Below are positions 1 through 8,216 of a stretch of DNA of 64,000 bases, in pieces. Position numbers and translations under genes: made by a program. The number at the start of each line of letters is the position of its first letter. Position 1 is the first letter of the stretch. This stretch comes from Trueperaceae bacterium (GTDB lineage: Bacteria > Deinococcota > Deinococci > Deinococcales > Trueperaceae): the NCBI GenBank assembly GCA_036381595.1, contig DASVCN010000014.1, positions 19,801-83,800 of the forward strand. The letters run 5' to 3'. The notes beneath the pieces were generated by a model. The model saw only the letters and a list, made by a program, of their open reading frames with translations. It did not search any database and was not told the DNA's origin.

Positions 1-945
1 GTTGGGCAGGAGAAGCTGAAGGCGAAGCTGGCCGTCTACCTGGAGGCCGCGCGGAGTCGCGGCGAACCCCTCGATCACGTGCTCCTCTACGGTCCCCCCG
101 GATTGGGGAAGACGACCCTGGCCCACATCATCGCGGCCGAGATGGGCGTGGGCATCCGTGTCACCTCGGGGCCGGCCATCGAGAAGCCGGGGGACCTGGC
201 GGCCATCCTCACCAACGCACTGGAGGATGGCGATGTCCTCTTCATCGACGAGATCCACAGGCTGGGGCGAGTAGCCGAGGAACACCTCTACCCGGCGATG
301 GAGGACTACAAGATCGACATCGTGCTGGGCCAGGGACCGGCCGCTCGCACCATCCGCCTCGACCTGCCCCGCTTCACCCTGGTGGGGGCGACGACCAGGC
401 CGGGCCTGATAACCGGTCCGATGCGCAGTCGCTTCGGTATCCTCGAGCACCTCGAATACTACAGCGACCAGGAGCTGGCGCTGGGAGCGGCCCGAGATGC
501 CCGGCTCCTCGGCTTCCGGCTCAGCGACGAGGCCGCGCTGGAGATCGGCCGGCGCTCACGGGGCACCATGCGCATCGCCAAACGGCTCTTGCGGCGGGTA
601 CGGGATTACGCGGAAGTAGCCGGCGACGAGATGGTCGCGTTGGAGCGGACACGGGCGACCCTCGACGAGTTGGGCATCGACTCGATCGGCCTGGACCGCC
701 GAGACCGCGCCATCCTCGCCAGCATGATCGAGAAGTTCGCGGGAGGACCGGTTGGCCTGGACACGCTGGCCACGGCGGTGGGAGAGGACCGCAATACCCT
801 CGAGGAGGTGCACGAGCCGTATCTCATCCAGCGTGGCCTGGTCCAACGCACTCCGCGGGGCCGGGTCGCCACCGATCGCGCCTACCGTCACCTCGGGCTG
901 CCCACCCCCGCCAGGGGCGGCCTCTTCCCTCTCGAACCTTCCTGA
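1..945 (+). CDS. ruvB: Holliday junction branch migration helicase RuvB (5' end missing)
   Basis: The reading frame is open from base 1, so the gene starts before the window; 314 residues are visible and roughly the first 20-40 are absent. RuvB is the hexameric AAA+ motor that drives branch migration with RuvA. The Walker A motif GPPGLGKTT, Walker B LFIDEIHR, sensor-1 GATTRPG and the Arg-rich sensor-2 region ([20 protein letters not shown]) are all present, followed by the C-terminal winged helix ([20 protein letters not shown]). The protein ends at a normal family position. The window does not show whether ruvA is upstream. Identification is secure. Confidence 0.97.
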   Translation, partial: VGQEKLKAKLAVYLEAARSRGEPLDHVLLYGPPGLGKTTLAHIIAAEMGVGIRVTSGPAIEKPGDLAAILTNALEDGDVLFIDEIHRLGRVAEEHLYPAMEDYKIDIVLGQGPAARTIRLDLPRFTLVGATTRPGLITGPMRSRFGILEHLEYYSDQELALGAARDARLLGFRLSDEAALEIGRRSRGTMRIAKRLLRRVRDYAEVAGDEMVALERTRATLDELGIDSIGLDRRDRAILASMIEKFAGGPVGLDTLATAVGEDRNTLEEVHEPYLIQRGLVQRTPRGRVATDRAYRHLGLPTPARGGLFPLEPS

Positions 946-969
946 GCCTCGCCCGATGAACCGTACTCG

Positions 970-1038
970 TGAACGGCACGGCATGAACGGGCGGCATGAA
1001 CGGCACGACATGAACGGCACTGAATGAACGGCACTGCA
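970..1038 (+). repeat. Five tandem copies of a 13-14 bp unit containing ATGA
   Basis: Five head-to-tail imperfect copies of TGAACGGCAC plus three to four bases fill the gap between ruvB and the next gene (unit starts at 970, 984, 997, 1011 and 1025). Each junction forms an overlapping start/stop ATGA, and the last junction supplies the ATG at 1038 of the downstream gene. Unit length is 14 nt except one 13-nt copy. Confidence 0.85.
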
Positions 1039-2105
1039 TGATCGAAGGAAGCCTCCGCAACCTCCCCCTCACCGACGTCTTCCAGGTGGTGGCGACCTCA
1101 CAGAAGAGCGGAACCCTGAGCCTGATCCGCGGTCGGCGCCACGCCCGGGTGCTGTTCGACGCCGGGCGTATCACGTACGCCCACCTCACGCCCGGCGTGC
1201 ACCTCGCCGAGATCCTGGTGAGGATGGAGCTGGTGACCGTTTCCGAGATGCTCACCCTACTCTCCCAGCAGAAGAAGGAGAGGTCGTCTCTGCCGCTGGG
1301 AAGGGCCGCGGTCGCGGCCGGCTACCTCGACGAGGAGGGCCTTCGGAACGCACTCGAGCGGCAGGTCCTGGAGGTGCTCAGCGAACTCCTCAGCTGGAGG
1401 ACCGGCAGCTTCTCGTTCGGCGAGCAGATCGACGAAACGCTGGAGGGTCCCGAGGTCAAGGGGTTCGACGCGATGATGCTGCTCATGCAGGTGGCTCAGG
1501 AGCAGTCCGGGTCCGAAACCGACTCGGCGCAGCCGAGCGCCATCTACCAGCAGGTGGGCGACCCGACCAAGGTGGAGATGTCTGCTCCTGAGTGGGAGGT
1601 ATTGACGGCGGTCGACGGCCGCCGCAACGCCATCTCGGTAGCAGCCGAACTCGACCTGCCCGAACGGCGGACCTACAGACTGCTCAGGGACCTCGAGCAG
1701 AAGCGGGTGGTCGCTCTCAGCCCGTTCAACATCGAAGTGCCACTGGTCCTGCTCGTCACCCCCTCCAACGCCCACGGCCGTCTCCTGAGGCTCTTGCTCG
1801 CCAGAAGCCGGGCCCTCCCCCACATCGAGTGGGAGCAGTCGGCCGCTCTCGAGTTCCTCGAGGCTCATCATCCGCGAGCGGTGATCGTCGACGATCACGG
1901 CAACAACGGTTGGGACTTCATCCGCGATCTGCGGCGCCTGCCCGCCAAGGCACACCTGCCGGTCGTGGCTCTGGTCCCTGCCGGTTCCGAACGTCGCGCA
2001 GCCGGGCGCGCCCGAAGGGTCAAGGCGCTGATGCTGCCGAAACCGTTCCAGGAGCTCGAGTTCCAGCAGCTGCTCGGGCGGATGGTGGGGTCGGCGGCTA
2101 GCTAG
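1038..2105 (+). CDS. DUF4388 protein with winged-helix and degenerate receiver domain
   Basis: Residues about 1-130 match the DUF4388 (PATAN-like) pattern: the start MIEGSLRNLPLTDVFQVVA, then the SGTLSL and FDAGRITYA strand motifs. Residues about 181-228 look like a small winged helix, and 236-350 resemble a response-regulator receiver. The receiver keeps a VIVDD segment (283-287) and an LPKPF segment (333-337) but is otherwise degenerate. Such proteins usually act as signalling adaptors in gliding, motility or two-component networks; the role here is unknown. The start is the last ATG of the upstream tandem repeat and there is no clear ribosome site. No kinase gene is adjacent. Confidence 0.75.
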   Translation: MIEGSLRNLPLTDVFQVVATSQKSGTLSLIRGRRHARVLFDAGRITYAHLTPGVHLAEILVRMELVTVSEMLTLLSQQKKERSSLPLGRAAVAAGYLDEEGLRNALERQVLEVLSELLSWRTGSFSFGEQIDETLEGPEVKGFDAMMLLMQVAQEQSGSETDSAQPSAIYQQVGDPTKVEMSAPEWEVLTAVDGRRNAISVAAELDLPERRTYRLLRDLEQKRVVALSPFNIEVPLVLLVTPSNAHGRLLRLLLARSRALPHIEWEQSAALEFLEAHHPRAVIVDDHGNNGWDFIRDLRRLPAKAHLPVVALVPAGSERRAAGRARRVKALMLPKPFQELEFQQLLGRMVGSAAS

Positions 2106-2156
2106 GTCGGCACACCGCCTAAGCCTCAGAGACGCCGCTCACAACGGCGCCGCTTC

Positions 2157-2185
2157 TTGCGGGCCCCGACGGCCCCTGCTATAGT
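2157..2185 (+). promoter_or_regulatory. Sigma-70-type promoter of first ABC import operon
   Basis: TTGCGG at 2157-2162 is followed by a 17-nt spacer and TATAGT at 2180-2185. The same arrangement occurs before the second operon (5579-5607). Confidence 0.7.
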
Positions 2186-2208
2186 TCGTCTACTCAATCG
2201 GCCGGTAA

Positions 2209-2225
2209 CCGTCGCTGTTCGACGG
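2209..2225 (+). promoter_or_regulatory. 17-nt dyad downstream of promoter (possible operator)
   Basis: CCGTCG and CGACGG form perfect 6-bp arms around a 5-nt centre, 23 nt after the -10 box. A dyad of identical geometry lies at the equivalent place in the second ABC operon. Confidence 0.45.
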
Positions 2226-2297
2226 CGGTGGCGCCTCCTGCGGTGGGAACGTAGGGTTGCGGCCGTTTTGACATCCATCGAAGAGGAGGGGATAGAG

Positions 2298-3617
2298 ATG
2301 AAACGAATCGTGCTCATGCTGGTGGTCTTCACGATGTCGCTGGCGCTCGCCCAGGGGGAGCTACGGACCCCACAGGAGGCGGCGCTGGAGGCGGCCGGGG
2401 GCGAGCAGATCGGCGGAACGGTTTCAGTACTGGGAGTCTGGGGCGGCAGCGAGCAGGAGTCGTTCCTCGAGATGGTCGCCCCCTTCGAAGAGGCTACCGG
2501 GATCGACGTCGAGTACACCGGTACCCGTGACCTCAACGCGGTGCTCTTCACCCGGGTCGAGGGCGGCAATCCGCCCGACCTCGCCGGCCTGCCGGGACCC
2601 GGGCAGATGGCGCAGTTCGCCAGGGCAGGTGAGCTGGTGGACCTGAGCAGCGTGCTCGACATGGAGACTTTCGGCGAGAACTACGCTCAAACGTGGGCCG
2701 AGCTGGGCAGCGTCGATGGCACCCTCAGCGGCATCTTCATCAAGGCCGCGGTGAAGGGCCTGATCTGGCACAACGTGAACCAGTGGGAGGAACAGGGCTG
2801 GGAGCACCCGGAGACCTGGGACGAGATGATGCAGCTCTCCCAGCAGATCGCCGAGGAGACAGGCACCACTCCCTGGTGCGTAGCGGTCGAGAGTGGCGCT
2901 GCGAGCGGCTGGCCCGGTACCGACTGGATCGAGGACATCGTCTTGCGCCAGGCCGGACCCGAGGCGTACGACGCCTGGTACCAGGGCGAACTCGCCTGGA
3001 CGTCGGACGAGATCCGCTCGGCGTGGGAGACCTGGGGCCAGATAGTCGGAGACCAGCAGATGGTGTACGGCGGCCCCGCCACGGTCCTCACCACCAACTT
3101 CGGACAGGGTGGCAACCCCCTCTTCACCGACCCGGTAGGTTGCTACATGTTCCATCAGGCCAGCTTCATCACCTCCTTCTTCCAGGAGTCGTTCCCGGAC
3201 CTGCAGCCCGTGGAGGACTACAACTTCTTCGCCTTCCCGAAGTTCTCCGCGGACGCCCCGCAGAGCGTGGAGATGGCCGGCGACCTCTTCGGCATGTTCA
3301 ACGACACGCCTCAGGCGCGTGCGCTCATCAACTATCTCGTCACTCCCGAAGCCCAAGCGATCTGGGTCGAGAACGGCGGCGCCATCTCGCCCAACCAGGC
3401 CGTGCCGCTCGAACTCTATCCGGACCCGATCAGCCAGCAGACAGCCGAGTTGCTGACCAGCGCCGAGGTCGTTCGGTTCGACGCATCCGACCTCATGCCC
3501 GAAGCGATGAATAACGCGTTCTGGGAAGCGATCCTCGAGTTCATCCAGAACCCGTCGGGCCTCGACGGCATCCTCGAGAACCTCGATTCCGTCCAACAGG
3601 ACGCCTACGCTCAGTAG
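2298..3617 (+). CDS. ABC transporter substrate-binding protein (carbohydrate type)
   Basis: The protein has 439 residues. A signal peptide (MKRIVLMLVVFTMSLALA, cleavage after residue 18) leads into a family-1 extracellular solute-binding fold: GTVSVLGVWGGSEQESFLEMV..FEEATGIDVEYTGTRD near the N-terminus and VTPEAQAIWVENGGAISPNQ near the C-terminus. It should capture a sugar or oligosaccharide in the periplasm and pass it to the two permeases that follow. The ATG at 2298 was chosen over upstream in-frame starts because it follows GAGGAGGGG and begins the signal peptide. The substrate cannot be read from sequence. The gene is separated from the first permease gene by a strong palindrome. Confidence 0.9.
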   Translation: MKRIVLMLVVFTMSLALAQGELRTPQEAALEAAGGEQIGGTVSVLGVWGGSEQESFLEMVAPFEEATGIDVEYTGTRDLNAVLFTRVEGGNPPDLAGLPGPGQMAQFARAGELVDLSSVLDMETFGENYAQTWAELGSVDGTLSGIFIKAAVKGLIWHNVNQWEEQGWEHPETWDEMMQLSQQIAEETGTTPWCVAVESGAASGWPGTDWIEDIVLRQAGPEAYDAWYQGELAWTSDEIRSAWETWGQIVGDQQMVYGGPATVLTTNFGQGGNPLFTDPVGCYMFHQASFITSFFQESFPDLQPVEDYNFFAFPKFSADAPQSVEMAGDLFGMFNDTPQARALINYLVTPEAQAIWVENGGAISPNQAVPLELYPDPISQQTAELLTSAEVVRFDASDLMPEAMNNAFWEAILEFIQNPSGLDGILENLDSVQQDAYAQ

Positions 3618-3627
3618 CTGAGCGGAG

Positions 3628-3653
3628 CCTGGCGGGGCGCGCGCCCCGCCAGG
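3628..3653 (+). other. Perfect 26-bp palindrome between binding-protein and permease genes
   Basis: CCTGGCGGGGCGC is followed directly by its exact reverse complement. It lies 10 nt after the binding-protein stop codon and 9 nt before the permease ATG. It lacks a T-run, so an mRNA-stabilising or attenuating hairpin favouring the binding protein, as at malE-malF, is more likely than a full terminator. Confidence 0.7.
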
Positions 3654-3662
3654 CCACTTGCC

Positions 3663-4637
3663 ATGTTCGAGAGCAGGCTGTTACTCGCGCTGATCGTCGT
3701 CGTCGGGGTTCCCCTGGCGACAATCGCCTACGTCTGGCTCGTCGAAAGGCTGGTCGGGCTCCTGCCCGACCGCACCCGTGACGGCATCAGACCGTGGCTG
3801 TGGGTGGCCCCCGGGATCCTCCTGCTGACCGGTTATCTCGTCTACCCTACCCTCAACACCCTCTATCTGAGCTTCCTCGACGCCAACTCGACGGAGTTCG
3901 TCGGGCTGGCCAACTACCGTCATATCTTCACCGACGACAGCTTCATCACCTCGCTGCGTAACAACGCCCTGTGGCTGGTCTTCCTCACCGCCTTCACGGT
4001 AGGGTTCGGCCTGCTCTTCGCGATACTCTTCGACAAGGTCCCTTACGAGGCCGCCGCGAAAGCGCTCATCTTCCTGCCGATGGCGATCTCCTTCGTGGCC
4101 GCCGGCGTCATCTGGAAGCTCATGTACGACTTCCAGCCTCCCGGCCGACCGCAGACGGGGACCCTCAACGCGATCACAACCAGTCTGGGGGGCGATCCGG
4201 TCGCCTGGCTCCTCAACCAGCCCTGGAACAACTTCTTCCTGATAATCGTCGGCGTCTGGGTCTGGACGGGTTTCGCCCTGGTGATCCTCTCAGCCGGCCT
4301 CAAGGGTATCCCTGCCGAGATCATCGAGGCGGCCAGGGTGGACGGCGCCACCGAGTGGCAGACCTTGACCCGGGTGACGATCCCGATGATGGGCTCGACC
4401 ATAGCGGTCGTGGCCACGACGATGATCATCTTCGCGCTCAAGGCGTTCGACATCGTCTACGTGATGACCAGCGGGAACTTCGGGACCGACGTCATCGCGA
4501 ACCGGATGTACGAGGAGATGTTCAACATCAACCACTTCGGCAGGGCGGGAGCGATCGCGGTGATCCTGCTGCTCGCCATAGTGCCGATAATGTTCTTCAA
4601 CATCAGGCGCTTCCGAGAACAGGAGGCGATGAGATGA
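3663..4637 (+). CDS. ABC sugar transporter permease, MalF/UgpA type
   Basis: This 324-residue membrane protein has an extra N-terminal hydrophobic segment (residues about 5-25), then the usual six-helix core. The cytoplasmic EAA loop, EIIEAARVDGATEWQTLTRVTIP, contacts the ATPase. It pairs with the next gene to form the inner-membrane channel of a carbohydrate importer. Its stop overlaps the next start by 4 nt (ATGA at 4634), implying translational coupling. The ATG at 3663 has only a poor ribosome site and sits just after the palindrome. Confidence 0.9.
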   Translation: MFESRLLLALIVVVGVPLATIAYVWLVERLVGLLPDRTRDGIRPWLWVAPGILLLTGYLVYPTLNTLYLSFLDANSTEFVGLANYRHIFTDDSFITSLRNNALWLVFLTAFTVGFGLLFAILFDKVPYEAAAKALIFLPMAISFVAAGVIWKLMYDFQPPGRPQTGTLNAITTSLGGDPVAWLLNQPWNNFFLIIVGVWVWTGFALVILSAGLKGIPAEIIEAARVDGATEWQTLTRVTIPMMGSTIAVVATTMIIFALKAFDIVYVMTSGNFGTDVIANRMYEEMFNINHFGRAGAIAVILLLAIVPIMFFNIRRFREQEAMR

Positions 4638-5530
4638 AGTCGACCCAGGCGATGGCGATGCCGCGCAGCGAGAGCCGTACCCGGCCGCGAACGAACCGGT
4701 TCCTTCGGCGCATTCCGCTGCACGCCATAATCGTCTTCCTGGTGCTCGTCTGGTCGGTGCCGACGATCGGCCTGCTGGTCAGCTCCTTCCGACCGGCAAA
4801 CCTCGTCACCACCACCGGCTGGTGGACCGCTTTCGTGCCCCCCTGGAACTTCTCCCTCGATCTCTACCGGGAAGCGCTGACCGCCAGGGGGATGGGGCAG
4901 AGCTTCGTCAACAGCCTGTTCATCAGCATCCCGGCTACGGTCATCCCCATCATGATCGCGGCCTTCGCCGCCTACGCCTTCTCCTGGATGCGGTTCCCCG
5001 GCCGGAACATCCTGTTCGTCTCGGTCGTGGGTCTGCTGGTCGTGCCCCTGCAGACCACCCTCATCCCGGTATTGCGGCTCTACAACGAGCTGGGGCTCAC
5101 GGGAACCTTCACCGGCATCTGGCTGGCGCACGCCGCCTACGGACTCCCTTTCGCGGTCTACCTGCTCCGCAACTTCTTCGGCACCCTGCCCAGAGACATG
5201 CTCGAATCGGCGTTCCTGGACGGAGCCTCCCCGTTCACCGCATTCTTCTACCTGGCTCTGCCCCTTTCGGTGCCGGCCATCGCCTCGCTGGCGATCTTCC
5301 AGTTCATGTGGGTGTGGAACGATCTCCTGGTGGCGCTGATCTACCTGGGAGGCGCGCCCAACGTGGCGCCGATGACGGTGACCATCGCCAACATGACGAA
5401 CTCCCTGGGCGGAGGCTGGCAGGTGCTCACCGCAGCGGCCTTCATCTCGATGATGCTGCCGCTGCTGGTCTTCTTCACCCTTCAGCGCTACTTCGTACGC
5501 GGCATATTGGCGGGATCCGTCAAGGGCTGA
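4634..5530 (+). CDS. ABC sugar transporter permease, MalG/UgpE type
   Basis: This protein has 298 residues with six predicted helices. Its EAA-loop region reads DMLESAFLDGASPFTAFFYLALP, and its tail YFVRGILAGSVKG is typical of MalG-like permeases. It completes the importer encoded by this operon. The ATG at 4634 is preceded by AGGAGG (4621-4626) and overlaps the preceding stop by 4 nt. No ATP-binding subunit follows, so a shared MsmX/UgpC-type ATPase encoded elsewhere is inferred. Confidence 0.9.
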   Translation: MKSTQAMAMPRSESRTRPRTNRFLRRIPLHAIIVFLVLVWSVPTIGLLVSSFRPANLVTTTGWWTAFVPPWNFSLDLYREALTARGMGQSFVNSLFISIPATVIPIMIAAFAAYAFSWMRFPGRNILFVSVVGLLVVPLQTTLIPVLRLYNELGLTGTFTGIWLAHAAYGLPFAVYLLRNFFGTLPRDMLESAFLDGASPFTAFFYLALPLSVPAIASLAIFQFMWVWNDLLVALIYLGGAPNVAPMTVTIANMTNSLGGGWQVLTAAAFISMMLPLLVFFTLQRYFVRGILAGSVKG

Positions 5531-5578
5531 GGAGCCGCGAACTAGCGCCCTCCCTCTTCATGCAGCGCGGCAGGACCG

Positions 5579-5607
5579 TTGCAGACGCTCCTGCCGCTTG
5601 CTATAGT
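5579..5607 (+). promoter_or_regulatory. Sigma-70-type promoter of second ABC import operon
   Basis: TTGCAG at 5579-5584 is followed by a 17-nt spacer and TATAGT at 5602-5607. It closely parallels the promoter at 2157-2185. Confidence 0.7.
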
Positions 5608-5633
5608 CGAACCACTCAAAACGACTGGAGCGC

Positions 5634-5650
5634 TTCCGTCCGGAACGGAA
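5634..5650 (+). promoter_or_regulatory. 17-nt dyad downstream of promoter (possible operator)
   Basis: TTCCGT and ACGGAA are perfect 6-bp arms around a 5-nt centre, 26 nt after the -10 box. Geometry matches the dyad at 2209-2225 while the arm sequence differs. Confidence 0.45.
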
Positions 5651-5722
5651 CTCTTGGGCCTATTTGGCACGGTCTCCCGTGTCGCTTTGAGCCGGGGGGA
5701 ATACGGAAGAGAGAGGTGCAAG

Positions 5723-7033
5723 ATGAAGCGATGGTTCTTCGCAGCAGCGCTCGTCCTGGGCGGTGCGGCCGTGGCGCAGCAGGACGTCACGATCACCTGG
5801 ATGGGTGGATCGAACGCCCCCGCGCAACAGTTCGCCGCGGCGAGCGCCCAACGGTACATGGACGCCAACCCGCACACCATCAACGGTACCGAGTACAACG
5901 TGACCATCGAGTTCGTTGCCGGGCCCGAGAGCACGACCGACAGGCTCAGCCTCTACCTCCAGTATTTCGAGGCGCAGTCGCCGGAAGTCGACCTGATGAA
6001 CATCGACGTCATCTGGCCCGGAGACCTCGCCGCCCACCTCGTCGACCTCTACCAGTACGAGGGGTTCGAAGAGGCGGTCGAAGCCCACTTCCCGGCGATC
6101 GTCGAGAACAACACGGTAGACGGTGAACTCGTAGGTATCCCGCTCTTCACCGATGCCGGCCTCCTTTACTACCGCAGCGACCTGCTCGAGGAGTACGGCT
6201 ACGACGGTCCGCCCTCTACCTGGGACGAGCTCGAGGAGATGGCCCGCACCATCCAGGAGGGTGAGCGCGAAGGCGGCAACCAGGACTTCTGGGGTTTCGT
6301 CTGGCAGGGCAACGCCTACGAGGGCCTCACCTGCGATGCGCTCGAGTGGGTCGCCTCGCACGGCGGCGGCACGATCATCAGCCCCGACGGCGTCATAACC
6401 ATCAACAACGAGCGCGCCATAGCCGCCATCGAGCGGGCGGCCGGCTGGGTGGGAAGCATCTCGCCCGAGGGCGTAACCGGCTTCCTCGAAGAGGATGCCC
6501 GTGGAGTCTGGCAGGCCGGAAACGCGGCCTTCATGAGGAACTGGCCGTACGCCTACGTACCCGGCCAGGACGAGGCCAGCCCGATCCGAGGCAAGTTCGG
6601 CGTGGCCCCGCTGCCCGCCGGCGAGGGCGGCAGCCCCGCGGCCACACTGGGCGGCTGGCAACTCGCAGTCAACGCCTACAGCGACAACCCTGCCGTTGCC
6701 GCGGACGTCGCCCTGCACCTCACCAGCTACGAAGAGCAGGTGCGTCGAGCGATCGAGGTCTCCAACCTGCCGACCATCGAAGCCGTATACGAGGACCCCG
6801 AACTCCTCAACTCCGAGGTTGCCTGGTTCGCCGACCTGCTGCCCGTTTTCCAGAACGCGGTGGCCCGGCCCTCCACGGTTACCGCCCCGCAGTACGGCGA
6901 GACATCGCGCATCTTCTTCACGGCGGTCCACGACGTGCTGACGGGCCAGGAAGACGCCGGCACGGCGCTGGCGATCCTGGAGCTCGACCTGATGGAACTC
7001 CATCCCGACTTCGAGGTTGGGACGCCGGAGTAG
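5723..7033 (+). CDS. ABC transporter substrate-binding protein (trehalose/maltose type)
   Basis: This 436-residue protein starts with a signal peptide (MKRWFFAAALVLGGAAVA, cleavage after residue 18) and continues as a family-1 solute-binding protein: VTITWMGGSNAPAQQF near the start, then VDLMNIDVIWPGDLAAHLVDL and GLLYYRSDLLEEYGY. The pattern resembles trehalose/maltose or general oligosaccharide binders, but the ligand is an inference. The ATG at 5723 is the one that begins the signal peptide and follows GAGAGGTG. A hairpin separates it from the downstream permease gene, as in the neighbouring operon. Confidence 0.9.
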   Translation: MKRWFFAAALVLGGAAVAQQDVTITWMGGSNAPAQQFAAASAQRYMDANPHTINGTEYNVTIEFVAGPESTTDRLSLYLQYFEAQSPEVDLMNIDVIWPGDLAAHLVDLYQYEGFEEAVEAHFPAIVENNTVDGELVGIPLFTDAGLLYYRSDLLEEYGYDGPPSTWDELEEMARTIQEGEREGGNQDFWGFVWQGNAYEGLTCDALEWVASHGGGTIISPDGVITINNERAIAAIERAAGWVGSISPEGVTGFLEEDARGVWQAGNAAFMRNWPYAYVPGQDEASPIRGKFGVAPLPAGEGGSPAATLGGWQLAVNAYSDNPAVAADVALHLTSYEEQVRRAIEVSNLPTIEAVYEDPELLNSEVAWFADLLPVFQNAVARPSTVTAPQYGETSRIFFTAVHDVLTGQEDAGTALAILELDLMELHPDFEVGTPE

Positions 7034-7055
7034 CTGCCATCCGCTGACTAGCTTC

Positions 7056-7085
7056 GCGCCGGGCGGGCAAGGTCTCGCCCGGCGC
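7056..7085 (+). other. Strong hairpin between binding-protein and permease genes
   Basis: GCGCCGGGCG and CGCCCGGCGC form a perfect 10-bp stem around a 10-nt loop, 22 nt after the stop of the binding-protein gene. There is no T-run. Its position mirrors the palindrome at 3628-3653. Confidence 0.7.
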
Positions 7086-7124
7086 AACTGGTAGGGCGAC
7101 GCCCTGCCGCTCAGGAGGTTGTGA

Positions 7125-8216
7125 ATGGCTCAGAGTCGGATCGGCATGGCGCCTGCGAGTCGCGGCGCCAGGAAGGGATTGCGGCTGGCGGCACGCGAGG
7201 AGCGGATGGCGTGGCTCCTGCTGCTCCCCTCGGTACTGCTGCTGCTGACCGTGGCGCTCTTCCCGCTGGGCCGGGTCTTCTACTCGAGTTTCACCGACGC
7301 CCGCTTCGCAGCCGCCGGCTCGCAGGAAGTGAACTTCGTCGGCATGAGGAACTACCGCGAGCTGCTCAGCTTCACCCTGCGTGAACTGCCCTACCAAGTG
7401 GATGCCGACGGCGTCCGCCGGTACGACCACCCCCGCCTCTTCCTGCGCCGCCTCGACACCAGCATGTCCTACGACGAAGTGGTCACCTTCGACCTGTTCG
7501 GCACCCGCTACGTACTGGGAGCGGTCCGGCCCGAGTTCGTGCGGTCGGTCATCGACACGGTCATCTTCACCGTCGTTACGGTCTCGCTGGAAACGATCCT
7601 GGGCATGATAGTCGCACTCGCGCTCGCCGCTAAGTTCTTCGGCAGGAACGCGATGCGAACGGCGATGCTGGTGCCGTGGGCGATCATCACCGTGGTGTCG
7701 GCCCGCATCTGGGAGTGGATGTTCCGCTCCAACCGCTCCGGCTTCTTCAACTCGCTGCTCGACCGGCTGGGGTGGGGGGACGGGAACACCGGCTTCCTCA
7801 CCGAACCGGCGCTTCAACTGCCTTCGATCATCGCCATCGACGTCTGGAAGACCACGCCTTTCATGGCGTTGCTCCTGCTCGCCGGGCTGTCGGTCATCCC
7901 CAAGGAACTGTACGAGGCGGCCGAGGTCGACGGGGCATCCCCGATCCGGCGCTTCTTCACGATCACCCTGCCACTGGTCTCCCCTACCCTCGCCGTGGCC
8001 CTCGTGTTCCGCACTCTGGACGCGTTGCGGGTGTTCGACCTCTTCCAGGTGGTCTTCGGCGAGAGGCGCTTCTCGATGGCCAGCTTCGCGCAATACACCC
8101 TCGTGGCGAACCGCGACGTTGGCCTCTCCTCGGCCGCTTCGGTGGTGATCTTCCTGATTATCTTCATCTTCGCCATCATCTACATCCGGGCTCTCAAGGT
8201 GGACAGCGGTGACTAG
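7125..8216 (+). CDS. ABC sugar transporter permease, MalF/UgpA type with enlarged loop
   Basis: This protein has 363 residues. The first helix (about 29-50) is followed by an unusually long hydrophilic segment (about 85-135, containing DADGVRRYDHPRLFLRRLD) before the helical core, reminiscent of the enlarged MalF periplasmic loop. The EAA loop reads ELYEAAEVDGASPIRRFFTITLP. It forms the channel with the next gene. The ATG at 7125 follows AGGAGG (7112-7117), a good ribosome site. The stop overlaps the next start by 8 nt. Confidence 0.9.
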   Translation: MAQSRIGMAPASRGARKGLRLAAREERMAWLLLLPSVLLLLTVALFPLGRVFYSSFTDARFAAAGSQEVNFVGMRNYRELLSFTLRELPYQVDADGVRRYDHPRLFLRRLDTSMSYDEVVTFDLFGTRYVLGAVRPEFVRSVIDTVIFTVVTVSLETILGMIVALALAAKFFGRNAMRTAMLVPWAIITVVSARIWEWMFRSNRSGFFNSLLDRLGWGDGNTGFLTEPALQLPSIIAIDVWKTTPFMALLLLAGLSVIPKELYEAAEVDGASPIRRFFTITLPLVSPTLAVALVFRTLDALRVFDLFQVVFGERRFSMASFAQYTLVANRDVGLSSAASVVIFLIIFIFAIIYIRALKVDSGD

